Positions 35,319 to 47,321 of a DNA stretch of 64,000 nucleotides are shown here, one piece after another. The position numbers were made by a program, and so were the translations under genes. The stretch covers positions 1,860,001 through 1,924,000 of the forward strand of contig BSBN01000242.1 in the NCBI GenBank assembly GCA_027924645.1. The letters are read 5' to 3'. Below the pieces are notes generated by a model that searched no databases, had not been told where the DNA came from, and saw nothing but the letters and a program-made list of their open reading frames with translations. This stretch comes from Cunninghamia lanceolata (taxonomy: Eukaryota; Streptophyta; Pinopsida; Cupressales; Cupressaceae). Position 1 is the first letter of the stretch. Each line of letters starts with the position of its first letter.

Positions 35319-37997
35319 TATTGGCACCCAGATTTTCAAGCCAAGTATTTGCAAAATCTTGTCAAATTCCTCAAATTGTTCCTAAGGGGTTGATATTCAA
35401 AAATCTAATAAATCTAGTTGGAATCATGCCCAAGTAAGGAGTGCATCTTGTTAAGGAGCCAAATGGGTAACTACAGTTTGAATTTGGCGAAGATTTGATG
35501 AATTTTGGCTAAGTTATGCTCATCACTCGAACCAAACATCTGGTTGTATTTCATGTCCGGATCCGGTTACACTTCTTTGTATTTCTAACCGGACATCCAA
35601 TTGTATTTCATGTCTAGATTTGGTTGCACTTATCACATATTGATGTGGAATATGTCAGGTTGGAGTATGATGTCATGACTCATTCGGACGCTATCGGATG
35701 TTGAACTCTAAATTGATGTGGAACACGGGATGAACCAAATGTCCATTGTGCAAGATCAGGTTCGAGTTAGTGTATCCAGATCCTATTGCCTTGTCTTATC
35801 CAAATCTAGTTGTATTTCATGTCCAAATCCAGTTACAATTCTTTGTATTTCAACTGGACGTCTTATCTAAATCCTGTTGTCTTATCATGTCTAGATTCAG
35901 TTGTATCACCCTTTATTTTCCAACTGGACATTTACTAATCAAATATCTTGTTGAGTTTCAATATCCAGATCTAGCTGCCTTATTTATATCCTGCACTTCT
36001 TCCATCAATTATATCCAATCTAATATCCTCTAAATGGAAGAAAATTCTCAAAAAACCTAAAATATCCTAAGTTATTTGCTCCCCTGTATAAAATCATTAA
36101 ACATTTCTAAGTGTAAATCTTATCTTTAACTTGTGTTTTCCTTAATGTTATCGACAGATCAGGCAGTTCACAAACTGGCTAATTAGTTCAAAAGATTATC
36201 GATGGAGCGATTGGTCGATGGACAAAGCTGAGCAAAGCAAAAGGAGAAGCCAATCACTGGATCGATGAACTTGTGAAATCATCGATTAGTTCACGATTCC
36301 ATTTGTTCATCAATCACTGATGATAAGAAAGCAGATGATAAGGAAACAAGGCAAGGGAAATAAAAGCTAAGTGTTCGTCAGTGAAGTGGGCAGTTCGCGA
36401 ACCTGCCAGTTCGCCGATCGCCAAGTTTTTTGATATGTGAACTCACCGACATAAAGGGGTAGGTTCGAAGGAGGAAGAGGCCAATGAAGACACCATTACA
36501 AAGGAATAATAGCTCAATACAGAAATATCTTGAGGCCATGATCAAACATCTAGTGTTATAGGTAGACTTTTCATCCGGACCTTTCCTAACCAGACATCAT
36601 GTTGATTTGTTATATCTAGATCTAGTTACAATTCTTTATCATCCATCCAGATATCATGTTACACATCCAGTTACACTACTTGTCTTCAACCAGACATATT
36701 TCGAATCGGATATCCTGTTGTATTTCATTATCCAGATCTAGTTGTTGTTCACATCCAGTTGCAATGCTTCATTTCTAATTGGACATTTTTCATCCGAATG
36801 CCTTGTAGCATGTCATGTTGCTTGATCGCATCCGGTTAGCTTGCAAGATGGCCCAAAAATGCAGGAAAATGTGCTACCAACTCTTTAGATTGCCATTAAT
36901 GCAAAGTGGGCGATTGAATTTGATGTTTTAATGTAGTTAGCAGAGTTGTCGGGGGTTTCCCTCCCATCTTTCCATTAAATCTGAGTTGCAAGTGATATAA
37001 ATAGAAGGCTGAAAATCATTTTGAGGGGGGTTGGTTTTTTTGTGTGGTCTCTAGAAGACATTTATAGCTGTAGAAAGTTGCGGGGAAGCCATTGAAATGC
37101 TAGTTCAATTCATCGAGGAGTGTGGACCCATGAAGTCAAAGGAGTTGATATTATATATGGTTTGTTGTTGTAGAATGTATCCAGGTCATTAGGTATGTAC
37201 CCAAGAAGATTTCTCAGTCGTAGTTGGTTATTTTCCTTTGCCATGTTTGATGGCACGAATGTAATATTGGGTCAGATGAATGTGACAACATTCTAAAAAT
37301 ATTGCAAGCTTTGTAATAATCTCTCTCATGTTATATATGGGTATATGCATTTATGTTTTGGATTACTAAGTATGTTATATTTTGAAGATCTCATATTATG
37401 TGGTGTATGCAAATACATAGCTCATTATTTTTTTGGTTTTAGTTTGTTGTTTTCTTAATAAAGTGTGACTCTGTTGCCCATAGAGTAGGCACCGGTCTAG
37501 AGCCATTCCTATTAGCCTCACATCATTTAAACAAACAAAAACATTCACCAGTGGTTTAGGGGAAGAACCATTAATTCTGTGCATCCTTGACAATCAATAT
37601 AAATAGGGAATTATTTCAAGTGAATATAAATGAATCTATTTCATGTGGGTCATGCATGCACAGTTACATCAGCTATATAGGGGTTTTGTGACAACCAACT
37701 GTTCTTGGTTCAGTGACATTTTTGGGATCAGGATAACGGGATGGGTTTGGTTGTTCATTGGTTTTTAGTTGTTCATCTTATTTGAACTCAATACCTGTTA
37801 AGGTATACCCCTTAGAATATCCCTCCAAAGCCTAGTTGAGCTCGAAGTGTAGAGGAGCCTACCCACTCTTGTAAGTTGGCCAAAATCACCCTTAATCTAT
37901 TGATAAACCTCTTTCAATCACCTTGATGACACCCTTGGATTAGGTGATTATGAAATGATTTAGGGTTTGGGTTTGTAGTCAACTTTGGGAACCAACA
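35319..37997 (+). repeat. 5' LTR (2679 bp)
   Basis: This starts TATTGGCACCCAG (an altered TGTTGGCACC) and ends GGGAACCAACA. It contains many degenerate copies of a TTTCATGTCCGGATCCGGTT-type word around 35540-36020 and 36570-36840. A cluster of GTTCGC/GCCGA words lies around 36160-36460. Confidence 0.9.
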
Positions 37998-38000
37998 TTA

Positions 38001-38018
38001 TGGCATCATTGTCGGGGA
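38001..38018 (+). promoter_or_regulatory. Primer-binding site, tRNA-Asp type
   Basis: TGGCATCATTGTCGGGGA lies 3 bp after the 5' LTR. The tRNA-Asp site used by many plant gypsy elements of the Athila/Tat group is TGGCGCCGTTGCCGGGGA. The four differences are all transitions. Confidence 0.8.
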
Positions 38019-38345
38019 CAAATTATTGCTGGGTTGGTAAGAATTTGAAGACTCTGCTGGTTAGAGAACCTAGAATTATTTTGTAGCCTTGAAGAGTAGT
38101 CACACTTCAAGGAATTCCTCTTTGGAAGAGGTGGCAACTCTATTGTCAAATAATAGAAGGTTTGTTGTTGTTGCAGTGTGTTTGTTGTTGGTAATTTGGA
38201 TGCCCCAATTTATGTGCATTAGCTGGTGAAATAAATGTACATGGTTTCTTTTCTTCCTACCTTTGAAGATTATTGTTCCTATGATGTTGAAGGAACAAAT
38301 TTGTATACCTCTATTTTCTGCCCAACATTGTAGGATGTTTTAGTC

Positions 38346-39720
38346 ATGGCTGATTGGTATGGATATGGTTATCCTTTGGGTGTTCCTTCATATGTTGCCA
38401 ACCCCAGAAACCATGATGCCTTTGACCATTCTAGCAATGCATATTCCAGTCATGGCTCTGCACCTTATACAAACCCAAACTTATATGCACCCATGTAAAA
38501 CCAAAATGACCCTGCTAGGCTACAATACGAAATTGATAAAAATAAATAGATGATAAAGTCAATATTGCAACTAGAAAAAAAAAGTGTAAATCATATTGAG
38601 CTGTTAATGTCTGGGGTGTGATCTAGTGCTTGGCTTGCTGCCCATAAAAATCAGATTTATACGAATGTCAGCTGTGTGAATACAACCAATCAAATGAGTG
38701 CAACATCAAATGAATATGAATATGTGGTCAGAAGGGTGGATAGTGAAGATGATGCATCATATGACTGTGATGCTAATGATGAAAGTAGTGTATGCACCAG
38801 TCTTCGGTTGGATAACTCATCTAGTAATGATGAAAATGATGAAACTAATGATGACTTCTAGTTTGAGCATGAGGTACGTGGCCTAGTGGACAATGAGGAT
38901 GCTATGTGAATGAATAAACAACCAATTGAATCGGTTGATTATGTTGAGTGTACACAGGTAAGTGAAATAGAATGTGAGCAGGAAATCAATTTCTTGTTTG
39001 ATGAGATGCCCTCCTTTGTTCATGTTTGTGATGCTGAAGCAGTTGATATTTGTTTGGACGAGGAATATAGAGATGTGGCTGCACTTAATAATAAACAATC
39101 TGAGATAAACGTTAATGCAGTCATAGATTTTTAGTCGGATGAATTTGCTCTGATTGTGTGGACACATATGAGAACCTATTTCTTTAGTGCAAGGTTTGTT
39201 GTCTTCCCCATGTAGATTGTGCTTCAAATTAACCACAAGGAAATGATATAAGAATGAATGTGGAAGAAGTGTGTCATCAGTCTATTTGCAGCAGTGAATA
39301 TGAAACGACAGATTGCAAGAGTAAACATGAAATAGTGAGACAATTTGAAGAACTTGGTTCTTCACATGAAGTGTCTCATGATCTTAATGTGTGCACTGAT
39401 AGTTTGAATTTTGATTTGAATCATGTTCATGATTCAAATATTAATGATTGCAGCTACACAAGTGAGATTGATGTATGTTGTTAGCCTATTATCCAAGAGT
39501 TTGACACTTGTGAGTATGAAAATTTCCTTTGTGATGAAGGTCAGGTGTCTATTGCTATGGATGATGGTGTTGCACCTAAATTTGAGTCTTTTGTTTGGGC
39601 CCACTGTACATATAATAATGACATTGAGTAGCAACATGAGTGCCAAGATGAAGATCAACATGTTGTTGCCCAACTTGAAGATATGATAGAGCTGAATTTT
39701 TTCTAGTTTGATCTGCAAGA
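38346..39720 (+). pseudogene. Decayed internal ORF of the LARD-like element
   Basis: From ATG 38346 the frame reads MADWYGYGYPLGVPSYVAN and continues with isolated stops through a very acidic, Asp/Asn/Ser-rich region (38676-38861 open; 38910-39134 open). A frame change follows, with another acidic open part at 39254-39484. No zinc knuckle, protease or polymerase motif is present. It may be a gag-like protein or a lineage-specific extra ORF; I do not recognise it. Sequence from 39720 to 40365 has no coding signal I can support. Confidence 0.45.
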
Positions 39721-40365
39721 AGATGTGTTTCTTGTTGTGGATCAGAAGTGTAGTTAGACTCATTTTTCTTTTCCATGTGAATTGGAGGTGTTCTCCTTTT
39801 CCCTCAATTTGCATGATGAGGTCAAGAGTATAGTGAAGTTTCAGTCAACGATGGATATTTTTGCTCATCTACTTGTTGTGATGCTAATATGAGTTTAGTA
39901 TTTCATCCCCTACTCTTATGAAAATGCACGATATGGAATGGAATAGGTCAAGCACCTATTATTTATGGTTGCCTTGCAACAATGTTTTCAGTGGTAAGGT
40001 TGGCCTTTGCCCCATTAGTATCAGTTGCATTTTAATGCATGCGAACAAAAGAATTCAGTTGTTGGAGTTGGGTGATGAAAATTGTTTTGGTTTAAGGGAG
40101 ATCAACTCCTTCATTCAGCTTGTCTTTGACAGAGGCAAGTAGTTTCATCAGTCTTGTGCAGGTTTGACCTGCAAGTGCCTGCAAATTTTGATTACAGTCA
40201 ACTTTCCTTTTGTGCCCTCATGACCATGACTGTACATTGTCTTGTATATATGCCCTTGTTGTAAGAATGTTGTTCCCCCTATTTATTTTTACCTTTTGGT
40301 CTGATTGGAGATGTTCTTGATTCTCACTGTGCCATTGCTTGGCACATGTCCCCAACTAGAGCCAG

Positions 40366-43084
40366 TGTTGGCACCTAGATTTTCAAGCCAATTATTTGCA
40401 AAGTCTTGTCAAATCCCTCAAATTGTTCCAAAGGGGTAGATGCTCAAAAATCTAATAGATAAAGTTGTAATCATGCCCAAGTAAGGATTACATCTTATTA
40501 AGGAGCCAAATGGGTACCTACAATTCAATTTTGGTGAAGATCTGATGAATTTTGGCTAAGTTATGTTCATCACGCCAATCAAACATTTCTAACTGGGCAT
40601 CTGGTTGTATTTCGTGTCCAGATCCGGTTGCACTTCTTTGTATTTATAACCAGACATCTGGTTGTATTTCATGTCCGGATCCGGTTGCACTTATCATATG
40701 TTGATGTGAAATATGTCAGGTTGGAGTATGACGTCATGACTCATCTGAACACTATCAATTATTAAACTCTAACCAGATGTGTAACACGGGATTAACCAAA
40801 TGTCTGTTGTGCAAGATCGAGTTTGAGTTAGAGTATTCAGATCTTGTTTCCTTGTATTATCTAGATCCAGTTGTTTTTCATGTCCATATCTGATTACAAT
40901 TCTTTGTATTTCAACCAGATGTCTTATCCGGATCCTGTTGTCTTATCATGTCTGGATCTGATTGCATCACCCTTTATTTTCCAATTGGACATTTACTAAC
41001 CAGATATCCTGTTGAGTTTCAATATTCAGATTCGGTTGCCTTATTTATATCCTGCACTCCTTCCATCAATTTTATCTGATCTAAGATACCCTAAATGGAA
41101 GACAATTCTCAAAAAACCTAAAATATCCTAAGTGCTTTGCTCCCCTGTGTAAAATCATGAAAAATTTCTAAGTGTAAGTCTTGTCTTTCACTTGTGTTTC
41201 CCTTAATGTTATTGGTAGATTGGCTAGTTCGTGAATTGGCCGATCAGTTCAAAAGTTTGCCGATGAAGCGATTGGCTAATGGACGAAGCTGAGCAAAGCA
41301 AAAGAAGGAGAAGCCAATCGCTAGATCAATGAACTTGTGAACTCACTGATCAGTTTGCGATTTGATCTATTCACCAATCAACGATGAGAAGCAAGAAGAT
41401 GATAAGGAAACAAGGCAAGGGAAACAAAATCTAAGTGTCCATTGGCGAAGTGGGTGATTTGCGAACCTGTCGGTTTGCCGATAGCCAAGTTCGTCGATAG
41501 GCAAACTCATCAGTAGGAAGGGGTAGGTTCAAAGAAGGAGGAAGAGGTCGATGAAGATGCCATTACAAAGGAAGAATAGCTCAATACAAAAATATCATGA
41601 GGCCATGATCAAACATATATGGCTTCAACCATACTTTTCATTCAGACCTTTCCTAATTGGACACCCCATTGATTTTTTATATCCAGATCTAGTTACGATG
41701 CTTTATCATCCATCTAAATATCTCATCCAGATATCATGTTACACATCCAGTTACATTGCTTGTCGTCAACCAGACATATTTCAAACCAGATATCTTGTTG
41801 CATTTCATTATCCAGATCTAGTTGTTATTCATTTCGGTTACAATGCTTCATTTCTAACTGGACATTTTTCATCTGAATACCCTATAGCATATCCTATTGC
41901 TCGATTGCATTCGGTTAGCTTGCAAGATGGCCCAAAAATGCCCAAAAATGTAGGAAAGCGTGTTGTTGACTCTCTAGATCACCATTAATACAAAGTGGGT
42001 GGTTGAATTTGATGTTTTAATGTAGTTGGTGGAGTTGTTAGGGTTTTCCCTCCCATTTTCCCATCAAATCCAAGTTGCAAGTGATATAAATAGAAGATTG
42101 AAAATCATTTTGAGGGCCCAAGTTGGTTTTTTGTGTGTAGTCTCCAGAAGACATTTATAGGTGCATAAAGTTGCAGGGCAACCATTGAAACACCAGTTCA
42201 TCTCATTGAGGAGTGTGGACTCATGAAGTCAAAGGAGTTGATATTGTATATGGTTTTTGTTGTAGAATGTCTCCAGGTCATTAGGTATGTACCTAGGGAG
42301 ATTTCTTAGTCGTAGTTGGGTATTTTCCTTTGCCATGTTTGATGGCATGATGTAATATTGGTCAGATGAATGTGACAACATTATGAAAATATTGCAAGCT
42401 TTGTAATAATCTCTCTTATGTTATATATGGGTATATGCAATTATGTTTTGGATTACTAAGTATGTTTTGTTTTAAAGATCTCATATTTTGTGGTGTATGC
42501 AAATACATAGCTCATTGTTCTTTTGGTTTCAGTTTGTTGCTTTCTTAATAAATTGACTTTATTGCCCATAGAGTAGGCACCAGTCTAGAGCCATTCTTAT
42601 TAGCCTCACATCATTTAAACAAACAAAATCATTCACCAATGGTTTAGGGGAAGAACCATTAACTCTGTGCATCCATGATTGTCAGTATAAATAGGGAATT
42701 ATTTCAAGTGAATATAAATGAATCTATTTCATGTGGGTCATGTATGCACAGTTACATCAACTATATAGGGGTTTTGTGACAGTTGTTCTTGGTTCAATGA
42801 TAGTTTCAAGATCAAGATAACGGGTTGGGTTTGGTTGTTCATTGGTTTTTAGTTGTTCATCTTATTTGAACTCCATACATGTTAAGGTGTATTACCCCCT
42901 GGAATATCCCTCCAGAGACTAGTCAAGCTCGAAGTGTAGAGGAGTCTACCCATTCCTGTAAGTTGGCCAAAATCACCCTTAATCTATTGATAAACCTCTT
43001 TCAATCACCTTGATGACACCCCTGGCCTAGGTGATTGTGAAATATTTTAGAGTTTAGGGTCGTAGTCAATTTTGGGAACCAACA
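40366..43084 (+). repeat. 3' LTR (2719 bp)
   Basis: This starts TGTTGGCACCTAG and ends GGGAACCAACA, and it matches the 5' LTR over its whole length. Sequence just before it (AACTAGAGCCAG) is a poor polypurine tract. The same CCGGATCC-type and GTTCGCC-type word clusters recur at about 40560-41060 and 41220-41530. Confidence 0.9.
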
Positions 43085-43600
43085 CATACTCTATTTGAAA
43101 GCTCTTTCTTTCAACATAGGTAAGGAGGATACTAGCAGAGATTGTGGAGCCTGGTCTTACTCCTACAAATTGCATTTGCTTGAAACTTTCTAAAGTCTTC
43201 TCAACAACTCCATTCCGTGTGCATCTTGAAACCATGGTGGTTGGAGAAACCACATTTATTACAGGGATTCTGTCAAACAAGCTCATGTGCCTTGTTCATG
43301 CTCACACATTATGCATATATGTCTACCAGGGTGGTTGCAACTGTAATATTTGAGAAAAATTCCCCTTCCACAACGTTTTGATGATTGCCCAAAACCTGTT
43401 CGAAGGCTCCCATCCAGGCATAAGACGAGAGGATACTAGCAAAGGTAATGGTGTCTGGATCTGTCCTCCAACATATCTCTTTTGCGCACGTCCTGTTATC
43501 ATGGCACTCCAGGAGATCTCATTTCTTCAAAGCATTATGTGATACATTTCATGTGCCTTATCTATGCTTCTGTAGTTAACTTTCATGGAAGCTTGGTTTA
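43085..43600 (-). pseudogene. PPR-protein pseudogene, upstream part
   Basis: Minus-strand reading gives RNEISWSAMITGRAQ (about 43540-43490), then pieces equivalent to a DPDTITFASILSSYAWMGA block. Next is SLFDRIPVINVVSPTTMVSR, then NGVVEKTLESFKQMQFVGVR and ISASILLTYVE (43286-43090). These are P, L and S-type repeats of plant PPR proteins. Frameshifts and stops are present. The series ends abruptly at the CATAC target duplication of the inserted LTR element and resumes at 35318. No flanking signal peptide, E or DYW domain is recognisable. Confidence 0.8.
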
Positions 43601-45500
43601 GAGAAGGGTGTGTAAATGGAGTTTAGTAGGGATGTCAAAGCTTTGGTGAGGTTTGGGAACTCTTTGAATAAGAATATGAAGTTTGTCAGGGCTTTCAAAG
43701 GTTCTTGGTATCAAGGCAACCTTCGAGTAGTTCCCATTCCCTTCAAAATGCCCCAATACTATTTATTAAAATGTGAATGAGAAGTAATTTCAGGACTCAA
43801 GGACCCATCAGGAACATTTTGGGGGTTCCTAGTGGGCCAGGAACTTCCCAATGGATAAAATGTTGGGGGTTCCTAGTGGACTAGGAACTAAAGGAAATTT
43901 TAAAGATTTTAAAGAGTTTTTGAAATTTAAAACACTAACAAAGAATAATGATGTAAATGTTGAGGATTATAGAACCATAAAATACCTGATGACAAAGAAT
44001 TTAGGAGATTTAAAAAACTCACATACACCCATACCTCCAACAAAGAACATTTTTGGATTATGTTTGAATTTCTGAATTGGAGAAGCATTGCCAAGTACAA
44101 AGCTAGAATTTTGATGAGTTATTGAATTCGTGAGTTTGTCAACAGATTCAAAAAATTGAAAAGTGCTCGGTTTCATTTCGTGAAAATCTTATAAAATATG
44201 CTTGACAAATTCACAAACGCAATAAAGGAGAATGATGCATAACTTTTGGCTGAGATAATATTTTCTCTCAAAATATTGCCACATCATCAATAATAACATC
44301 ACAAACCTCCCTGTCAGACCATTTTGTTCCATCTCCAATAAAACTTTTGATTTAATTGTTTTTGCAAACTGCTTGATGAAAATTTAAACTTTTAATATCT
44401 CCAAACCAGAAGGTGTTTTGATATGAAAACTTGCCACATGGGGCGAAATACAATAAAAAACATCCTAGTAAAAGGATTTTGCACCATCTCTCATGGATTT
44501 TGAGATTTAATTATTTATGTAAATCTTGACAAATTGCATGACTGCTTCTAGAATTTTGATTGAAATAATAGATGATTCTCCTTCGAAATGGCATACTTTT
44601 CATAAGATTGATGCAATTAATTAACATGACTAGGTCAAATGTGACATTTCAGAGATGGGTAATTACGACAACTGGTGCAGGAAACAAGTGACACTATCAT
44701 TTTACAATTACAAGCGACTCGACAAAAGTGTTAGATATATGATGATGCTTGTCGTTTCGACGTGAAAAGTTTAAATTTGGTGATGTAGAAATGAGGTTAA
44801 CACCTACACTTTCTGATTAGAAGTGTTTAGGAACATCTTTAGGGAGTTTGAGAGGCATGATGTATTCTCCCTTGGTCAAACCCTTAGATGGACCACCTCA
44901 ACAATTATGAACAAGGATTTAAGATAATAGACAACCATGTAGAGAATGCCCTAGATCCTGATGCAAACAAGTAATGGAGTAATGAATGCTCTGATTTAAT
45001 ACTAGATTCTCTTCGAATGATCTCTAGGTGCAAAGTGCTAGATGATTGGATTAGATGTTAAATATGTAAAAATGAATTAGGTTTAGCCCCTAAATATAAC
45101 TCTAAAGGTGGCAAGTTAAACGTTTGTGCTTCAAAATGGTTAGTTGGAAGAATCATATCAATCTAAAATTTGAATTTAAAATTAACAAGTTTGGGTTTAT
45201 TTTAACAAATTGCACAACTAATCTAGATTACTTGAACAAATCATGAATCTAAACCTAAATCTAAATATAAAATAGAAGGATTGAAAATCAGAACCAATCT
45301 TTAAAAAATATAAATAGAAAAAGAAAAATTTAGATTATTTAGCAACTTCCAATAAAAATCGTAGTACTTATACATAAGCTAATCAAAGTAAAAGGTGAAA
45401 AGGAATAAAATGCAATTTTCTACCATTAGAGTAATATAATGCTAAAATTTGATTTAGAAAACGAAAATGTATTAATTTTTATTATTATGTTTAATAATCT
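43601..45500. other. No gene seen
   Basis: AT-rich sequence. GGGGGTTCCTAGTGG occurs near 43822 and 43865, and related GGAACT/GTTCCC words recur to about 43900 and also at 34970-35180 on the other side of the inserted element. Otherwise nothing recognisable. Confidence 0.4.
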
Positions 45501-45841
45501 AAATCGACCCCATGTCATTTTTAACCGAAGACTACCTACAAAAGCCTCCTTCAAAAGTTTGTTACAAACCTTGAAAACTAGAACAGAACACTCTAGCTAC
45601 GGCGAATTTGTTTTCACGTAAATACGTTGAGGGCTCCTTAAAATCAACCAGCAAATTCGAGCTTCGGCGGCCATTATAATATCCATTGAAGCATTGCTTC
45701 ACGCTGTTTCTGGACTCTTGAAGGTACATCATATAAATTATCCTCTACTAGTTATTAGCAAAGGAATGTAAATCCCAGGGAAGCTCTTCAGTTTTTTTTT
45801 TTTTTTAATAAATTTTGGTTGTGTTTTAACCAGAGGCGAGA
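45500..45841 (+). promoter_or_regulatory. Promoter-proximal region and 5'UTR intron of the PSMD9-like gene, copy L
   Basis: A likely 5'UTR exon ends ...GACTCTTGAAG before GTACATC (about 45723), and a poly-T-rich intron runs to TTTTAACCAG (about 45834), just upstream of AGGCGAGA-ATG. Sequence left of 45667 is unique to this copy and would carry the promoter; copy R lacks it. No clear TATA box is seen. Confidence 0.45.
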
Positions 45842-45985
45842 ATGGTGGGAGCAAATGTAAAGGCGGAGACCAAAGAGCTTATTCACAGGAGAAGTGGTCT
45901 TGAACAAGAGATGAATGTAATTATTGCTCGGTTATGTGCCGGACCCAATGGACCTGGTCTCACTGGCAACCTCCTTGACTCTGAT
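45842..45985 (+). CDS. First coding exon of a 26S-proteasome non-ATPase subunit 9 (PSMD9/Nas2)-like chaperone, copy L
   Basis: ATG 45842 opens 48 codons: MVGANVKAETKELIHRRSGL, then EQEMNVIIARLC, GPNGPGLTGNLLDSD, ending exactly at GAT|GTATGC, a good phase-0 donor. Plant PSMD9 proteins start MVxxNLKAET...KR and continue to GPGLSGNLVDSEGFPR, so the exon boundary falls just before the GFPR block. The protein binds a proteasomal ATPase subunit during assembly of the 19S base, via this N-terminal helical domain and a C-terminal PDZ domain. No exon 2 is found in the remaining 18 kb, so either intron 1 is very long or the gene is broken. Copy R at 48606 is nearly identical. Confidence 0.7.
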
Positions 45986-46289
45986 GTATGCCCATCAAAT
46001 CCTTTTTTCTCTTCTTACCCCTTTTCATTCTTTTTTTCTCATGGAAAATCTGAATAATTTAGAGCTCAGTTTTTTCTTTCTTTCTTCTTTTCTCCCTTTT
46101 TTGATTGTATTTGTATTTTTAACTTTACCCCCCCGTTCTTATTATGTTTTCCATTATATTTTATTTGGGCAAATTTTCCTTTGTAGGTTAAATTTCGTCT
46201 AGATGGATGCCACTGTGTTAAACTTTGGCTTGGATGCCATGATTAGGGTTATCACTTTTATCAAATTCATTTCTTGAGGTGTGCTACAT

Positions 46290-46415
46290 CCAGCTAGCTG
46301 GATGAGGCATTTATACAATTTCTAAATTTTATTATGTTTTTATTGGATTTGAACCCACTCCCCTGCTTTCGTAACTCCAATATTCTTATCACTTGAACTC
46401 ATCCCATCCACAATT
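46290..46415 (-). mobile_element. SINE-like tRNA-derived sequence, copy L
   Basis: On the minus strand a box-A-like TGAGTTCAAGTGATAAG (46402-46386) is followed by a box-B-like GGTTCAAATCC (46355-46345) at tRNA-like spacing. This is the head structure of plant SINEs transcribed by RNA polymerase III. The tail is AT-rich and its end is unclear. The same insertion is present in copy R, so it predates the duplication. Confidence 0.5.
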
Positions 46416-46636
46416 TTTCTGCATTGATTTTAATTAATTGTTATAAAGACAAAATAAGGTGTGCCTTTTTTGAAGTAAGCTTTTTTAATTTTTTTTTTGC
46501 TTTAGCTATGTTACTCCCATACTGACAACCAATGGTTATAGGTGGGCCTGCTTCTTCCATATGACTGACTGAGCCATGTTGTGGGCCTTATGTACTTGGA
46601 AGGGTTTGATCCTGTATAGAGAGCTTAAATGCCCTC

Positions 46637-46704
46637 AAAGGTGCAGTTGAAACCGGCCCTCACTTTTGCTGTTGAACACTTCACAAAGGTGCAGTTGAAA
46701 CCGG
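46637..46704 (+). repeat. Two copies of the AAAGGTGCAGTTGAAACCGG junction motif
   Basis: The 20-mer is present at 46637-46656 and 46685-46704, either side of the end of direct repeat L. The second copy abuts the left hairpin arm. Confidence 0.9.
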
Positions 46705-47320
46705 CCCTCAATGGATATTATATAATGAAATCCTTTGTCTCTATTATTCGCCGCTAATATGTCGACCCCTGGAGCAACCACATCTGGTTTCAGTATATCT
46801 AGAATTCTGACTTGGTCCCCTCGCAGAAAGTGAAGCCACAAGAGGAGTTGTTACTGCCTCTCCCACCTTTGTCGATCCTGCTAGGTTTATGGTGGCGGTA
46901 GGATTACTGGTACTATCTATGTACGCTTTGAGTTTCTCTCTGACTACAAAACTCACGCTAATATAGGGCAGTCTATAATTTCTGATTTTTTCTTGCGCTC
47001 CCCAAGTTTTCTCAATGGCAAAGATGATTGCAGCTGCCCCAACCCCTTTCAACATTCAAACTGCCTCTATGGAATTATTGTAGAGATTTTTATTTACAGC
47101 ATCACACAACACAATTTTACCATTCACCATGCTATCAAGAGTACATGATTCGCAACACATGATGCTTTTATTGTGAACTATATACACCAGAGGCAACCGT
47201 TTAGCTACTTTAACAGCCTTAGAAAGAGAGAAACCTTGGTAGATCTCATAATTGCCAAGTGTGACACAGATGGGGAATTGTCTGTTCATAATACTGGTTC
47301 CAACAGTGATCATCCATGGG
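46702..47320 (-). pseudogene. Subtilase fragment, left arm of inverted repeat
   Basis: Minus-strand translation reads PPWMITVGTSIMNRQFPICV, then SMVNGKIVLCDAVNKNLYNN (PA-domain region), WGAQEKIRNYRLPYIS and KPDVVAPGVDILAANNRD. It corresponds residue by residue to the plus-strand copy at 47764-48385, with scattered differences and a frameshift. It lacks the catalytic Asp, His and Ser regions. It has no coding value by itself, but it can base-pair with the right arm. Confidence 0.85.
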
Positions 47321-47321
47321 G

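Larger units (their letters stand above)
35319..43084 (+). mobile_element. Complete LARD-like gypsy-type LTR retrotransposon
   Basis: The element has two long LTRs in direct orientation (35319-37997 and 40366-43084), a primer-binding site after the first and a 5-bp target duplication outside. Its internal region is only 2.37 kb and encodes one decayed gag-like frame without protease, reverse transcriptase or integrase. It would depend on enzymes supplied by another element. It sits inside a PPR pseudogene. The LTRs have diverged visibly, with a preponderance of C/T and G/A differences, so the insertion is old. Confidence 0.9.
45667..46684 (+). repeat. Direct repeat L (about 1.02 kb, PSMD9-like exon 1 and flanks)
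   Basis: This matches 48432-49458 from GGCCATTATAAT to TTGCTGTTGAAC, including the 5'UTR intron, the coding exon, the start of intron 1 and an embedded SINE-like sequence. The two copies bracket a subtilase inverted repeat. Confidence 0.9.

Noticed and set aside
41551..41988. 145-codon plus-strand open frame in the 3' LTR of the LARD-like element
   Set aside because: It is made of the repeated CATCCGGTT-type LTR words; the corresponding frame is not kept in the 5' LTR.
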